DNA of 64,000 nt from Glycomyces terrestris (GTDB taxonomy: Bacteria; Actinomycetota; Actinomycetes; Mycobacteriales; Micromonosporaceae): positions 248,001-312,000 of the forward strand of contig NZ_RSEB01000003.1 in the NCBI RefSeq assembly GCF_003933745.1, written 5' to 3'. Position 1 is the stretch's first letter. The number at the start of each line of letters is the position of its first letter. The notes below the pieces were generated by a model. The model was not told the origin of the DNA and made no database searches. It worked only from the letters and a program-made list of their open reading frames with translations. Shown piece by piece: positions 27,560 through 35,933 of this stretch. Made by a program: the position numbers and the translations under genes.

Positions 27560-29389
27560 GTGTCAGCGCCCAATCTCGTCAATCTCGAAACCGTCTCGAA
27601 GGCCTACCCCGACCAGGTGGTCCTCGATGCGGTCTCCCTCGGCATCGCCGCCTCCCAGCGCGTCGGCGTCGTCGGCCGCAACGGCGACGGGAAGTCGACG
27701 CTGCTGCGCCTCATCGCGCGCGCCGACGAGCCCGACTCGGGGCGCGTCGTGCACACCGGCGGCACCCGCGTCGCGGTGCTGGGCCAGACCGACGGCCTCG
27801 ACGACGCCGCGACGGTGCGGGAGGCGCTGTTCCAGGGCGCGGACGCGCACGAGTGGGCGTCGTCCCCGCGGGTCCGCGAGATCCTCACCGGCCTGTTCGG
27901 GGGCCTCGACGCGCCCGTGCTGCCGGAGGGGCTCGACTCGCGGATCGGGGTCCTGTCGGGCGGGGAGCGGCGGCGCGCCGATCTGGCGCGGGTGCTCACC
28001 GCCGACGCCGACCTGCTGCTGCTCGACGAGCCCACGAACCACCTCGACATCGAGGGCATCGCGTGGCTGGCCGGGCACCTGAACGGGACGCGGGCGGCGA
28101 TCGTGGTCGTCACCCACGACCGGTGGTTCCTCGACGAGATCTGCGACCGCATCTGGGACGTGCAGCGCGGCAGCGTGTTCGAGTACGACGGCGGGTACTC
28201 GGCGTACGTGCTCGCGCGGGCCGAGCGGGAGCGGCAGGCGAACGTCGCCGAGGAGAAGCGCCAGAACCTCATGCGCAAGGAGCTGGCGTGGCTGCGCCGG
28301 GGACCGAAGGCGCGCACGTCGAAGGCGAAGTTCCGGGTGGACGCCGCGAACGAGCTCGTCGCGAACGAGCCGCCGCCGCGCGACACCGCCGAGCTGGTGT
28401 CGTTCGCGACCGGGCGGCTGGGCAAGACCGTGTTCGAGGCCCAGGACGTCACCGTCAAGGCCGGCGACCAGACGCTCCTGGAGCACCTCGACTGGATCCT
28501 GGGCCCGGGCAAGCGGATCGGGCTCCTCGGCGTCAACGGGGCCGGGAAGACCTCGCTGCTGCGGACCCTCGCCGAGGCCGCGGACTGGGACGGCGCGGGC
28601 GAGCGGCAGCCGGCGGCGGGCCGCGTCAAGGTCGGGCGCACCGTCAAGCTCGCGTGGCTGACCCAGCACATGGAGGACCTCGACGGGTCCTGGCGGGTGC
28701 TCGAGGCGATCGAGCTGGTCGCCAAGCGGGTCCAGTTCGGGAAGAAGGAGATGAGCGCCGGGCAGCTGGCCGAGCGGCTCGGGTTCGTCGGCGGCCGCCA
28801 GCGCACGCTCGTGCGGGACCTCTCGGGCGGGCAGCGGCGGCGGCTCCAGCTGGCGCGGCTGCTCATGGCCGAGCCGAACGTGCTGTTCCTCGACGAGCCC
28901 ACGAACGACCTCGACATCGAGACGCTGACGCAGCTGGAGGACCTGCTCGACGACTGGGCGGGGACGATGGTGGTGGTCAGCCACGACCGGTACTTCACCG
29001 AGCGGGTCGCGGACGAGACGTGGGCGCTGCTGGGCGACCGGCGGCTGCGGATGCTGCCGCGCGGGGTCGAGGAGTACCTGGAGCGGCGCGGCGAGGCGGT
29101 GAAGGCCGGCACGGGCAAGGGCGCGGCCGGAGCGCGTGCGGGCGAGTCGCCCGCGGCCGCACCGCAGGCGGCGAAGCCGTCGGGGGCCGTCGACCGGGCC
29201 GTCCAGAAGGAGCTGTCCAAACTGGAGCGGCGGCTGGAGCGGACCGAGGAGAAGATCGCGGGGGTGCACGGGGAGATGGCGGCGTTCGCCACCGACCCGG
29301 CGAAGCTCGCCGAGCTCCAGGGGCGGCTGACCGCGCTCGAGGCCGAGCGCGACGAGATCGAGGAGCGGTGGATGGAGCTCGCCGAGTAG
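27560..29389 (+). CDS. ABC-F family ATPase (Uup/EttA-like)
   Basis: 609 residues from GTG 27560 (VSAPNLVNLETVSKAYPD); an upstream ATG at 27512 lies before the -10 box. Two ATPase domains with no membrane segments: first Walker A GRNGDGKST (about 38), signature LSGGERRRADLAR (about 135), Walker B LLLLDEPTNHLD. The linker (about 215-290) is basic with the KARTSKAKFR P-site-tRNA-interacting type motif. The second has GVNGAGKTS (about 345), signature DLSGGQRRRLQLAR (about 425) and LFLDEPTNDLD. A coiled-coil C-terminus (about 545-605, rich in L, E, R) is like Uup. Such proteins act on the ribosome. It is close to the Uup type rather than antibiotic resistance proteins of the Vga/TlrC kind. Confidence 0.9.
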   Translation: MSAPNLVNLETVSKAYPDQVVLDAVSLGIAASQRVGVVGRNGDGKSTLLRLIARADEPDSGRVVHTGGTRVAVLGQTDGLDDAATVREALFQGADAHEWASSPRVREILTGLFGGLDAPVLPEGLDSRIGVLSGGERRRADLARVLTADADLLLLDEPTNHLDIEGIAWLAGHLNGTRAAIVVVTHDRWFLDEICDRIWDVQRGSVFEYDGGYSAYVLARAERERQANVAEEKRQNLMRKELAWLRRGPKARTSKAKFRVDAANELVANEPPPRDTAELVSFATGRLGKTVFEAQDVTVKAGDQTLLEHLDWILGPGKRIGLLGVNGAGKTSLLRTLAEAADWDGAGERQPAAGRVKVGRTVKLAWLTQHMEDLDGSWRVLEAIELVAKRVQFGKKEMSAGQLAERLGFVGGRQRTLVRDLSGGQRRRLQLARLLMAEPNVLFLDEPTNDLDIETLTQLEDLLDDWAGTMVVVSHDRYFTERVADETWALLGDRRLRMLPRGVEEYLERRGEAVKAGTGKGAAGARAGESPAAAPQAAKPSGAVDRAVQKELSKLERRLERTEEKIAGVHGEMAAFATDPAKLAELQGRLTALEAERDEIEERWMELAE

Positions 29390-29528
29390 GCGCGGGTTCC
29401 GTTGCGGCCCTTGCTGCTTCCCGGTCGGCACGGGACGGGGCGCGGGGCCGCGGACGGTCACGGCTCCATAACGGAGCCAAAGATCCTATCAGTTTCGAAC
29501 GCTCCCATACCGGTTGGTAACCGACTCT
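29390..29528 (+). terminator. Region after the ABC-F gene, with a small hairpin
   Basis: GGCTCC-ATAAC-GGAGCC at 29463-29479 is followed by an A/T-rich stretch (AAAGATCCTATC), a plausible terminator for the ABC-F gene. The remainder is the upstream region of the first subtilisin gene. Confidence 0.5.
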
Positions 29529-29590
29529 TCATTCACTGATTTATGGGGGTCTTCCAGGGTCTTCACTTTATGTTGTGACTTCCCTAACCT
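29529..29590 (+). promoter_or_regulatory. Promoter of subtilisin 1 with upstream element shared with subtilisin 3
   Basis: The 12-mer TCATTCACTGAT (29529-29540) is followed after 21 bases by TTCACT (29562-29567), a 17-base spacer, and TAACCT (29585-29590). The same 12-mer, the same distances and matching -35 and -10 boxes occur before subtilisin 3. The leader would be about 105 bases. Confidence 0.5.
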
Positions 29591-29702
29591 CGGTTTGAAA
29601 GCCCGAAAGGGCCGGTTCCACCGAACTGTGTCTTCCGCGCGGATGCGTCCCATCTCTTCGCTTCGCGTGGTGAACAACTGAACCGAGAGGGAGTACCCCC
29701 CG

Positions 29703-31250
29703 ATGACCGTCTCGCACCGTTCCGTCCGCCGAATATCCGCCGCCGCCATCGCCGGCGCCGCGGCGGTCGGCTCCATCGCCTTCGGCGGCCTGGCCGCCCA
29801 CGCCGAACCCCTCGGCGAGATCCTGGGGGCCGCCTCCCCCGACGCCATCCCCGGCGAGTACCTCGTCGTCCTCGAGGACGACGCCTCCTTCTCGGCGCAG
29901 GTCGAGGACGTCGAGGACGGCGGCGCCGACGTCGTCGAGACCTACCGCGGCGTCGACTCCTTCCTCATCGAGTCCACCGAGTCCGAGGCGCGGGCGATCG
30001 CCGCGCAGGACGGCGTCGCGTTCGTCGAGCAGAACGCGGTCGTCACCGCCGCCGCCGTCCAGCCCGGCGCCACCTGGGGCCTCGACCGCATCGACCAGCT
30101 CGACCTCCCGCTCGACGGCGACTACGAGTACCTCGGCACCGGCTCGGGCGTCCACGCGTACATCGTGGACACCGGCATCAACGCCTCCCACAGCGAGTTC
30201 ACCGGCCGCGTCGGCAACGGCTACGACTTCATCCAGAACGACTCGACGCCGCAGGACGGCAACGGGCACGGCACCCACGTCGCCGGCACCGTCGCCGGCA
30301 CCACGTACGGGGTGGCGAAGAACGCGACCCTGCACGGCGTCCGCGTCCTCGACAACGCCGGCTCCGGCACCACCGCCGGCGTCGTCAACGGCATCAACTG
30401 GGTGCGCACCAACGCGATCAAGCCGGCCGTGGCGAACATGAGCCTGGGCGGCGGCTACTCCGCGTCGCTGAACAACGCGGTCGAGGCCGCCGTCGACGCC
30501 GGCGTCACCTTCGCCGTCGCCGCCGGCAACGAGGACCAGAACGCCTGCAACGTCTCCCCCGCGTCCGCGCCGTCCGCGATCACCGTGGCCGCCAGCGACG
30601 ACACCGACACCCGCGCGTACTTCTCCAACTTCGGCTCGTGCGTCGACGTGTTCGCCCCCGGCGTGGACATCACCTCCGCCTGGCACACCTCGGCCACCGC
30701 CACGAACACCATCTCCGGCACCTCGATGGCCTCCCCGCACGTCGCGGGCGCCGTCGCGGTCTACCTGGGGCTCAACCCGAGCGCCACCACCGACCAGGTC
30801 GCCGCCTGGGTCACCGGCAACGCCGGCGAGGGCCGCGTCTCCGACACCCAGGGCAGCCCGAACCTGCTGCTGTACACCGGGACCGGCGACGGCGGCGGCG
30901 AGCCGAGCGACTGCGCCGCCACGAACTCGACCCGCACCGCGATCGCCGACCGCGCCACCGTCAACTCGACCCTCGCGGTCGCCTGCGACGGCACCGCCCG
31001 CTCCAACAGCACCGTGGCCGTGAACATCACCCACACCTGGCGCGGCGACCTCGCGATCTCCCTGATCGCCCCCGACGGCACCGCCTACACGCTCAAGACC
31101 GCCTCCAGCGGCGACTCGGCCGACAACGTCATCGCGACCTACACGGTGAACCTGGCGAACGAGACCGCCGCCGGGACCTGGACCCTGCGCATCGTCGACG
31201 CGTACGCCGGGGACACCGGGACCCTGAACAGCTGGACCCTCGAGCTCTGA
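29703..31250 (+). CDS. Secreted subtilisin-type serine protease with P-domain
   Basis: 515 residues. Sec signal peptide (about 1-36, ends near AAHA-E), an I9 inhibitor prodomain (about 48-115, [10 protein letters not shown]... [18 protein letters not shown]), the S8 domain and a C-terminal P/proprotein-convertase domain (about 400-515, [21 protein letters not shown]). The catalytic triad is Asp156 (in YIVDTGIN), His189 (HGTH) and Ser341 (GTSMASPH), all present, and the oxyanion Asn lies in [10 protein letters not shown] (about 275). GAGAGGGAG precedes ATG 29703. It is the first of three related proteases in a row. Subtilisins 1 and 2 are close tandem duplicates; this is the only one with the P-domain. 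Confidence 0.92.
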   Translation: MTVSHRSVRRISAAAIAGAAAVGSIAFGGLAAHAEPLGEILGAASPDAIPGEYLVVLEDDASFSAQVEDVEDGGADVVETYRGVDSFLIESTESEARAIAAQDGVAFVEQNAVVTAAAVQPGATWGLDRIDQLDLPLDGDYEYLGTGSGVHAYIVDTGINASHSEFTGRVGNGYDFIQNDSTPQDGNGHGTHVAGTVAGTTYGVAKNATLHGVRVLDNAGSGTTAGVVNGINWVRTNAIKPAVANMSLGGGYSASLNNAVEAAVDAGVTFAVAAGNEDQNACNVSPASAPSAITVAASDDTDTRAYFSNFGSCVDVFAPGVDITSAWHTSATATNTISGTSMASPHVAGAVAVYLGLNPSATTDQVAAWVTGNAGEGRVSDTQGSPNLLLYTGTGDGGGEPSDCAATNSTRTAIADRATVNSTLAVACDGTARSNSTVAVNITHTWRGDLAISLIAPDGTAYTLKTASSGDSADNVIATYTVNLANETAAGTWTLRIVDAYAGDTGTLNSWTLEL

Positions 31251-31496
31251 TTCCCCCCGACAACTGAATAGCGGGCGCCGGACGGGCCCTCCCCGTCGGC
31301 CGCAGCACCCGGACACCGCGACCTGGAGCCGTCGCACCGTCCGCCACCCCGCTGCGCGACCGGGCCCCCCGGCGCCCGCCCCGAGACTCGGGCCGGCGGC
31401 CCCCCGCCGGCCCGGATCCGGTCCCCGCACCCGCAGTCCCACCCATCCCGTCCCGGCACCGGACGCGCCGGGACCACCCGAAGGGATCGAAAGTCC
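31251..31496 (+). other. Spacer between subtilisins 1 and 2
   Basis: It holds an inverted repeat with 10-bp arms (31390-31399 and 31404-31413), which might terminate subtilisin 1 or attenuate. No promoter-like boxes like those of subtilisins 1 and 3 are visible, so subtilisin 2 may be read from the upstream promoter. Confidence 0.45.
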
Positions 31497-32678
31497 ATGA
31501 CACCCATCAGGAAGCGAATGAGCGCCGCAGCGGCGCTCACCGCCGCGGCGCTCACCGCGCTCGCGTTCACCGCCACCGCCGCCGAAGCCGAGCCGCAGTA
31601 CGGCACGATCCTCGGCGAGGACGCCGCCGGCGCCATCGCCGGCGAGTACATCGTCGTCCTCGAGGACGACGCCTCGTTCTCGACCCAGGTCAAGAGCGTC
31701 GAAGGCGGCGGCGCCGACGTCGTCGAGACCTACCGCGGCGTCGACGCGTTCCTCGTCGAGTCCACCGAGCTCGAAGCCCGGGAGATCGCCGCGCAGGACG
31801 GCGTCGCGTTCGTCGAGCAGAACGCCGCGTTCACCACCCAGGCCACGCAGTCCGGCGCCACCTGGGGCCTCGACCGCATCGACCAGCGCAACCGGCCGCT
31901 GTCGGGCACCTACACCTACAACTACACCGGTGCGGGCGTGCACGCCTACATCATCGACACCGGCATCAACGCCTCCCACTCGCAGTTCAGCGGCCGCGTC
32001 GGCAACGGCTACGACTTCATCTCGAACGACTCGACCCCGCAGGACGGCAACGGCCACGGCACCCACGTCGCCGGCACCGTCGGCGGGACGATCCACGGCG
32101 TCGCCAAGGGCGTCACGCTCCACGGCGTGCGCGTCCTCGACAACGCCGGCTCCGGCACCACCGCCGGCGTCATCAACGGCATCAACTGGGTCCGCACCAA
32201 CGCGATCAAGCCCGCCGTCGCGAACATGAGCCTCGGCGGCGGCTACTCCGCGTCCCTGAACAACGCGGTCACCCAGGCGGTCTCCTCCGGCGTCACCTTC
32301 GTGGTCGCCGCCGGCAACGAGTCCACCAACGCCTGCAACCGCTCCCCCGCCTCCACCCCGACGGCCATCACCGTCGGCGCCACCACCTCCACCGACGCGC
32401 GCGCCAGCTACTCCAACTTCGGCTCGTGCCTCGACGTGTTCGCGCCCGGCTCGTCGATCACCTCCGCGTGGCACACCTCGACCTCGGCCACCAACACCAT
32501 CTCCGGCACCTCGATGGCCTCCCCGCACGTCGCGGGCGTCGCCGCCCTCTACCTCCAGGCCAACCCGAGCGCGTCGCCCTCCGCGGTGTCGAGCTGGATC
32601 ACCTCCAACGCCACCACCGGCGTCGTGACCAGCCCCGGCTCCGGCAGCCCCAACCGGCTGCTCTACACGTACCTCTGA
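31497..32678 (+). CDS. Secreted subtilisin-type serine protease
   Basis: 393 residues, same plan as its upstream neighbour but without the P-domain: signal peptide (about 1-28), I9 prodomain (about 40-110, [10 protein letters not shown]...[18 protein letters not shown]) and S8 catalytic domain with Asp154 (YIIDTGIN), His187 (HGTH) and Ser339 (GTSMASPH). The protein and DNA are strongly similar to subtilisin 1 over the prodomain and catalytic domain, so they arose by duplication. ATG 31497 is used; an internal ATG at codon 8 is also possible. The mature enzyme is predicted extracellular, alkaline-serine-protease-like (proteinase K clan). Confidence 0.9.
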   Translation: MTPIRKRMSAAAALTAAALTALAFTATAAEAEPQYGTILGEDAAGAIAGEYIVVLEDDASFSTQVKSVEGGGADVVETYRGVDAFLVESTELEAREIAAQDGVAFVEQNAAFTTQATQSGATWGLDRIDQRNRPLSGTYTYNYTGAGVHAYIIDTGINASHSQFSGRVGNGYDFISNDSTPQDGNGHGTHVAGTVGGTIHGVAKGVTLHGVRVLDNAGSGTTAGVINGINWVRTNAIKPAVANMSLGGGYSASLNNAVTQAVSSGVTFVVAAGNESTNACNRSPASTPTAITVGATTSTDARASYSNFGSCLDVFAPGSSITSAWHTSTSATNTISGTSMASPHVAGVAALYLQANPSASPSAVSSWITSNATTGVVTSPGSGSPNRLLYTYL

Positions 32679-32681
32679 TCC

Positions 32682-32751
32682 GGTGAGCGGCCCCCGCCGC
32701 TCACCCGCACGGGCCGAGGCCCTGCGCCCCAAGCGCAGCGCCTCGGCCCGT
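32682..32751 (+). terminator. Double-hairpin terminator after subtilisin 2
   Basis: First stem: 9-bp arms (32682-32690 and 32697-32705). Second stem: 12-bp arms (32709-32720 and 32740-32751) with an inner 5-bp stem, followed by a T-rich TTCGTCTGTTTC. Confidence 0.8.
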
Positions 32752-32782
32752 TCGTCTGTTTCGGACAGTTGGCGGGAGTTGG

Positions 32783-32844
32783 TCATTCACTGATCCATAC
32801 ATCCGGTACGAACCCTTTACACGATTTGTTCTCTCGTTTAGGCT
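32783..32844 (+). promoter_or_regulatory. Promoter of subtilisin 3 with shared upstream 12-mer
   Basis: TCATTCACTGAT (32783-32794), then 21 bases, TTTACA (32816-32821), 17 bases, TAGGCT (32839-32844). The promoter boxes are near consensus. The leader is about 187 bases, GC-rich and without a gene I can support. Confidence 0.6.
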
Positions 32845-33037
32845 CACTGCCAGGGTCTGACGGCCCGTCCCGCGGCCGCAGCGCCCGGACGGGCGCCGCG
32901 GACCGGGCCGAGGGGGCCCGGTCCGCGCACGCCGCCGGCCCCCGCCCCCGCTCCCCCCAGAGCACCGGGCCCCACCCGACCCCCCTCCCCGGACCGCGGC
33001 CCAAGCACCGCGCCCGGGCACGACCGAAGGAGTCCCC

Positions 33038-34252
33038 TTGTCAACGGCAGGAATCAGCAAGCCCCGGCGCCGACACGCGCGCACCGCCGCGGCCATCGCC
33101 GCCGCGGCGGTCGCCGCAGGCGGGTCCGCCATCGCCGCCACCTCGTACGCGAACGCCGAAGCGCCCGCGGCCGCCATCATCGGCGCCGACTCCCCCGACG
33201 CGATCGACGGCTCCTACATCGTCGTCCTCGACGAGCGGGCCGAGGGCCTCACCGCCCTCGCCGACGACCTCGGCGTCGACGTCGAGATCGCGCACACCCT
33301 CGACACCCTCAACGGCTACGTCGCCGAGCTCACCGAGGCCGAGGCCCTCGAGCTCGCGGCCGACCCCGACGTCGCGTACGTCGAGCAGGACCAGGTCGCG
33401 CACGCCAGCGAAGTCCAGACCGACCCGCCCTCGTGGGGCCTCGACCGCGTCGACCAGGACGCGCTCCCCCTCGACGCCGCCTACGAGTACACGCAGACCG
33501 GCGCCGGCGTCGAGGCGTTCGTCCTCGACACCGGCCTGAACGCCACCCACGCCGAGTTCCAAGGGCGCGTAGGCGAAGGCTACGACTTCATCGACGACGA
33601 CGCCGACCCCGCCGACGGCCACGGCCACGGCACCCACGTCGCCGGCACCATCGCCGGCAGCACGTACGGCCTCGCCAAGGACGTCACCGTCCGCGCCGTC
33701 CGCGTCCTCGACGACAACGGCTCGGGCTCGTACTCGGCGATCATCGCCGGCGTCGACTGGGTCGCCGAGCACGCCACCGGCCCCGCCGTCGCCAACATGA
33801 GCCTCGGCGGGTCCTTCAGCCAGGCCCTGAACGACGCCGTCGCCGCCGCCGTCGACGCCGGCGTGACCTTCGCGATCGCCGCCGGCAACGAGGGCCAGGA
33901 CGCCTGCGGCGTCTCCCCGGCCTCCGCGCCCTCCGCGATCACCGTGGGCGCCACCGACGACGGCGACGCCGCCGCGTCCTTCTCCAACTTCGGCGACTGC
34001 GTCGACCTCCTCGCCCCCGGCGTCGGCATCACCTCCGCCTGGATCGGCGGCGACGACGCCGAGCGCACCATCTCCGGCACCTCCATGGCGACCCCGCACG
34101 TCGCCGGCGTCGCCGCGCTCTACCTCGAGTCCCACCCCGAGGCCGCCCCCGGCGACGTCGCCGCCGCCCTCACCGGCGGCGCCGTCCCCGACGCCGTCTC
34201 CGGCGTCAACGGCAGCCCGAACCTGCTCCTGAACACCGGGTTCCTCGGCTAG
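33038..34252 (+). CDS. Secreted subtilisin-type serine protease, TTG start
   Basis: 404 residues starting at TTG 33038, chosen because AAGGAG lies 7 bases upstream and the following N-terminus ([22 protein letters not shown]) forms a good signal peptide. The I9 prodomain (about 52-118, [12 protein letters not shown]... AYVEQDQVA) and S8 domain follow, with Asp164 (FVLDTGLN), His197 (HGTH) and Ser349 (GTSMATPH). It is more diverged from subtilisins 1 and 2 than they are from each other, and more acidic. No P-domain. A strong terminator follows. Confidence 0.9.
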   Translation: MSTAGISKPRRRHARTAAAIAAAAVAAGGSAIAATSYANAEAPAAAIIGADSPDAIDGSYIVVLDERAEGLTALADDLGVDVEIAHTLDTLNGYVAELTEAEALELAADPDVAYVEQDQVAHASEVQTDPPSWGLDRVDQDALPLDAAYEYTQTGAGVEAFVLDTGLNATHAEFQGRVGEGYDFIDDDADPADGHGHGTHVAGTIAGSTYGLAKDVTVRAVRVLDDNGSGSYSAIIAGVDWVAEHATGPAVANMSLGGSFSQALNDAVAAAVDAGVTFAIAAGNEGQDACGVSPASAPSAITVGATDDGDAAASFSNFGDCVDLLAPGVGITSAWIGGDDAERTISGTSMATPHVAGVAALYLESHPEAAPGDVAAALTGGAVPDAVSGVNGSPNLLLNTGFLG

Positions 34253-34272
34253 CGACCTCCCCGGGACGCGCA

Positions 34273-34302
34273 GGGGGCCCGCGCCGTCCGGCGCGGGCCC
34301 CC
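34273..34302 (+). terminator. Terminator between subtilisin 3 and the methyltransferase gene
   Basis: Perfect 13-bp arms (34273-34285 and 34290-34302), loop GTCC. It lies between convergent genes and probably serves both. Confidence 0.8.
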
Positions 34303-34309
34303 GCCGCGT

Positions 34310-35134
34310 TCACGGCTTGCGGGCGATCCCGGCCATCTGGGTGCGCTCGTACGGCTCGAGCTCGGCCGCCGCCCGCACCGGGCGACCGGGCTCGCCGGGG
34401 TACCAGCGCGGGATGTACTCCAGGCCCGGCGCGACCATGTCCATGCCGAGGAAGTGGCTCTCCAGCACCGGGACCGGGCGCATCCAGCCGTTCCCGAGGG
34501 TCTCGATGCACGCCGCCGACAGGGCCGCCTGCGCCGGCTCGCCCGTGTCGGGCCAGGCCGTCAGCAGCAGGTGGCTGCCGGAGGGCAGGGCCGCCATGAG
34601 GGCCGCGATGATGTCGTTCGGGCGCTGCTCGTCGCTGATCTGCATGATCATCCCGACCAGGAGCAGCGCGACCGGCCGGTCGAAGTCGAGGAACGCGCGG
34701 ATCTCGGTGCGCGACAGGATGTCGTCGGGGTCGGTCAGGTCGGCCTGGATGACGATCGCGGCGTCGTTCCCGGCCAGCATGAGCTCCGCGTGGGCGACGA
34801 CCATCGGGTCGTGGTCGACGTAGACGACCTTCGCGTCCGGGTTGATCCCGGCCGCGACCTGGTGCGTGTTCTGCGCGGACGGCAGGCCGCACCCGATGTC
34901 GAGGATCTGGTCCATCCCGGCGGTCCCCACCAGGTACTCGACGCCGCGGATCAGGGCGCTGCGGTTGAGCTTCGCGCACTCGCGGGCCTGCGGGACGTGC
35001 TGCGCGAACACGTCGGCGGCGGCCCGGTCGACCGCGAGGTTGGTGGAGCCGCCCAGCAGCGCGTCGTAGACGCGCGCGGTGGCGGGGACGGTCGTGTCGG
35101 TGCCCGGCGGCAGTTCGATGTCGTCGTCGTGCAT
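34310..35134 (-). CDS. SAM-dependent methyltransferase, DUF574-like
   Basis: 274 residues from ATG 35134 with GGAAGG 8 bases upstream. N-terminal ARVYDALLGGSTNLAVDR (about 22-39), then SAM-binding QILDIGCGLPSAQNTHQVA (motif I, about 76-94), the acidic VVYVDHDPMVVAHAE (about 104-118) and a C-terminal SHFLGMDMVAPGLEYIPRWYPG (about 226-247). This pattern matches the DUF574 methyltransferases that are abundant in Streptomyces and relatives and have no assigned substrate. They belong to the class I SAM fold. No adjacent gene suggests a pathway. Confidence 0.85.
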   Translation of the reverse strand: MHDDDIELPPGTDTTVPATARVYDALLGGSTNLAVDRAAADVFAQHVPQARECAKLNRSALIRGVEYLVGTAGMDQILDIGCGLPSAQNTHQVAAGINPDAKVVYVDHDPMVVAHAELMLAGNDAAIVIQADLTDPDDILSRTEIRAFLDFDRPVALLLVGMIMQISDEQRPNDIIAALMAALPSGSHLLLTAWPDTGEPAQAALSAACIETLGNGWMRPVPVLESHFLGMDMVAPGLEYIPRWYPGEPGRPVRAAAELEPYERTQMAGIARKP

Positions 35135-35259
35135 GGCGTGCCTTCCAGCCGGTCGGAGGCGCGGGGCGCGGCCCCGCGCAGGGGTCTCCGTCCGACGGTA
35201 CCGGCGCCGGGCGGCGCGCGTCGGACACGCAGTGCGGCTTGGGGATCGGGAGGCGCGCC

Positions 35260-35664
35260 TCAGCCGAGGGTGGCGAGGAGCTCGCGGCAGACCTGCTCGC
35301 AGATGCGGCACTCCTGGGCGCACTGGGCGCAGTGCTCCATGGCGGCGTGGCCTTCGCAGAGCTCGGCGCAGGCGCGGCACGCGGTCGCGCAGACTTCGAG
35401 CATCCCGCGGGTGATCGCGGCGTCGTAGCCGGTGTGGCGGGAGAGGACCTGGCCGGTGGCGAAGCAGATGTCCGCGCAGTCGAGGTTGGTGCGGACGCAG
35501 TTGACGAGGGCGGCGACGTCCTCCTCGCCGAGGCAGGCGTCTGCGCAGGCGGTGCACGCCTGGGCGCAGCTGAGGCACTCGCGGATGCAGCGCGCGAGCT
35601 TCTCCTGGTCGATCCCGTCGAGGTCGGCCGGGTAGTTCTTGATCATCTCGTTGACGAGTTCCAT
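35260..35664 (-). CDS. Cys-rich four-helix-bundle copper-storage-like protein (DUF326)
   Basis: 134 residues with 18 cysteines, most spaced C-x2-C or C-x3-C along helices (for example CIRECLSCAQACTACADAC near 26-44, then CADIC, CATACRACAELC, HCAQCAQECRICEQVC). This is the layout of Csp/DUF326 four-helix bundles that hold many Cu(I) ions inside the core. No signal peptide is visible, so it should be cytosolic, like Csp3. ATG 35664 has AAGGGGGA 7 bases upstream. A copper-responsive regulator or exporter is not seen next to it. Confidence 0.88.
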   Translation of the reverse strand: MELVNEMIKNYPADLDGIDQEKLARCIRECLSCAQACTACADACLGEEDVAALVNCVRTNLDCADICFATGQVLSRHTGYDAAITRGMLEVCATACRACAELCEGHAAMEHCAQCAQECRICEQVCRELLATLG

Positions 35665-35802
35665 CGCACGTCCCCCTTCACAGCACGGTCCCCCGCGCCG
35701 CGCGGGCCCCCGTCGCGTCGCGGCGCGGGCCGGAGGGTACCCGCGGTCCGGCGCGGCATGCGGTCGGCGGGAGCCGGGTTCGCCCTCCCAGGGGGTCGGG
35801 GC

Positions 35803-35860
35803 ACGTCGTGCCGCGGTGCCGTCGTGCCGTGGTTGTGTGCCGTGGTCTTGTGCCGCGGTT
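35803..35860. repeat. Short imperfect direct repeats GTGCCGYGGT
   Basis: Four close copies of GTGCCG(C/T)GGT within about 60 bases, separated by 3 to 5 bases, in the gap between the Csp gene and the first FG-GAP gene. No meaning is clear from sequence. Confidence 0.6.
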
Positions 35861-35884
35861 CGCGCACGCCGTGACCAGGCATGC

Positions 35885-35917
35885 GAACGGGCGGCGACCG
35901 GAGGCCGCCGCCCGTTC
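35885..35917 (-). terminator. Terminator of FG-GAP gene A
   Basis: 11-bp arms (35885-35895 and 35907-35917) just beyond the stop at 35934. Confidence 0.65.
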
Positions 35918-35933
35918 AAGGTCGTGCCGACCG

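Noticed and set aside
29703-34252. Lantibiotic or type VII secretion cluster
   Set aside because: Three subtilisins in a row suggested a mycosin or leader peptidase, but no precursor peptides, modification enzymes or esx/ecc genes are present, and all three have their own signal peptides and I9 prodomains.
35803-35860. Regulatory repeat set for the FG-GAP or Csp gene
   Set aside because: The four GTGCCGYGGT copies are short, of uneven spacing, and lie behind rather than before the neighbouring promoters, so no function can be argued.
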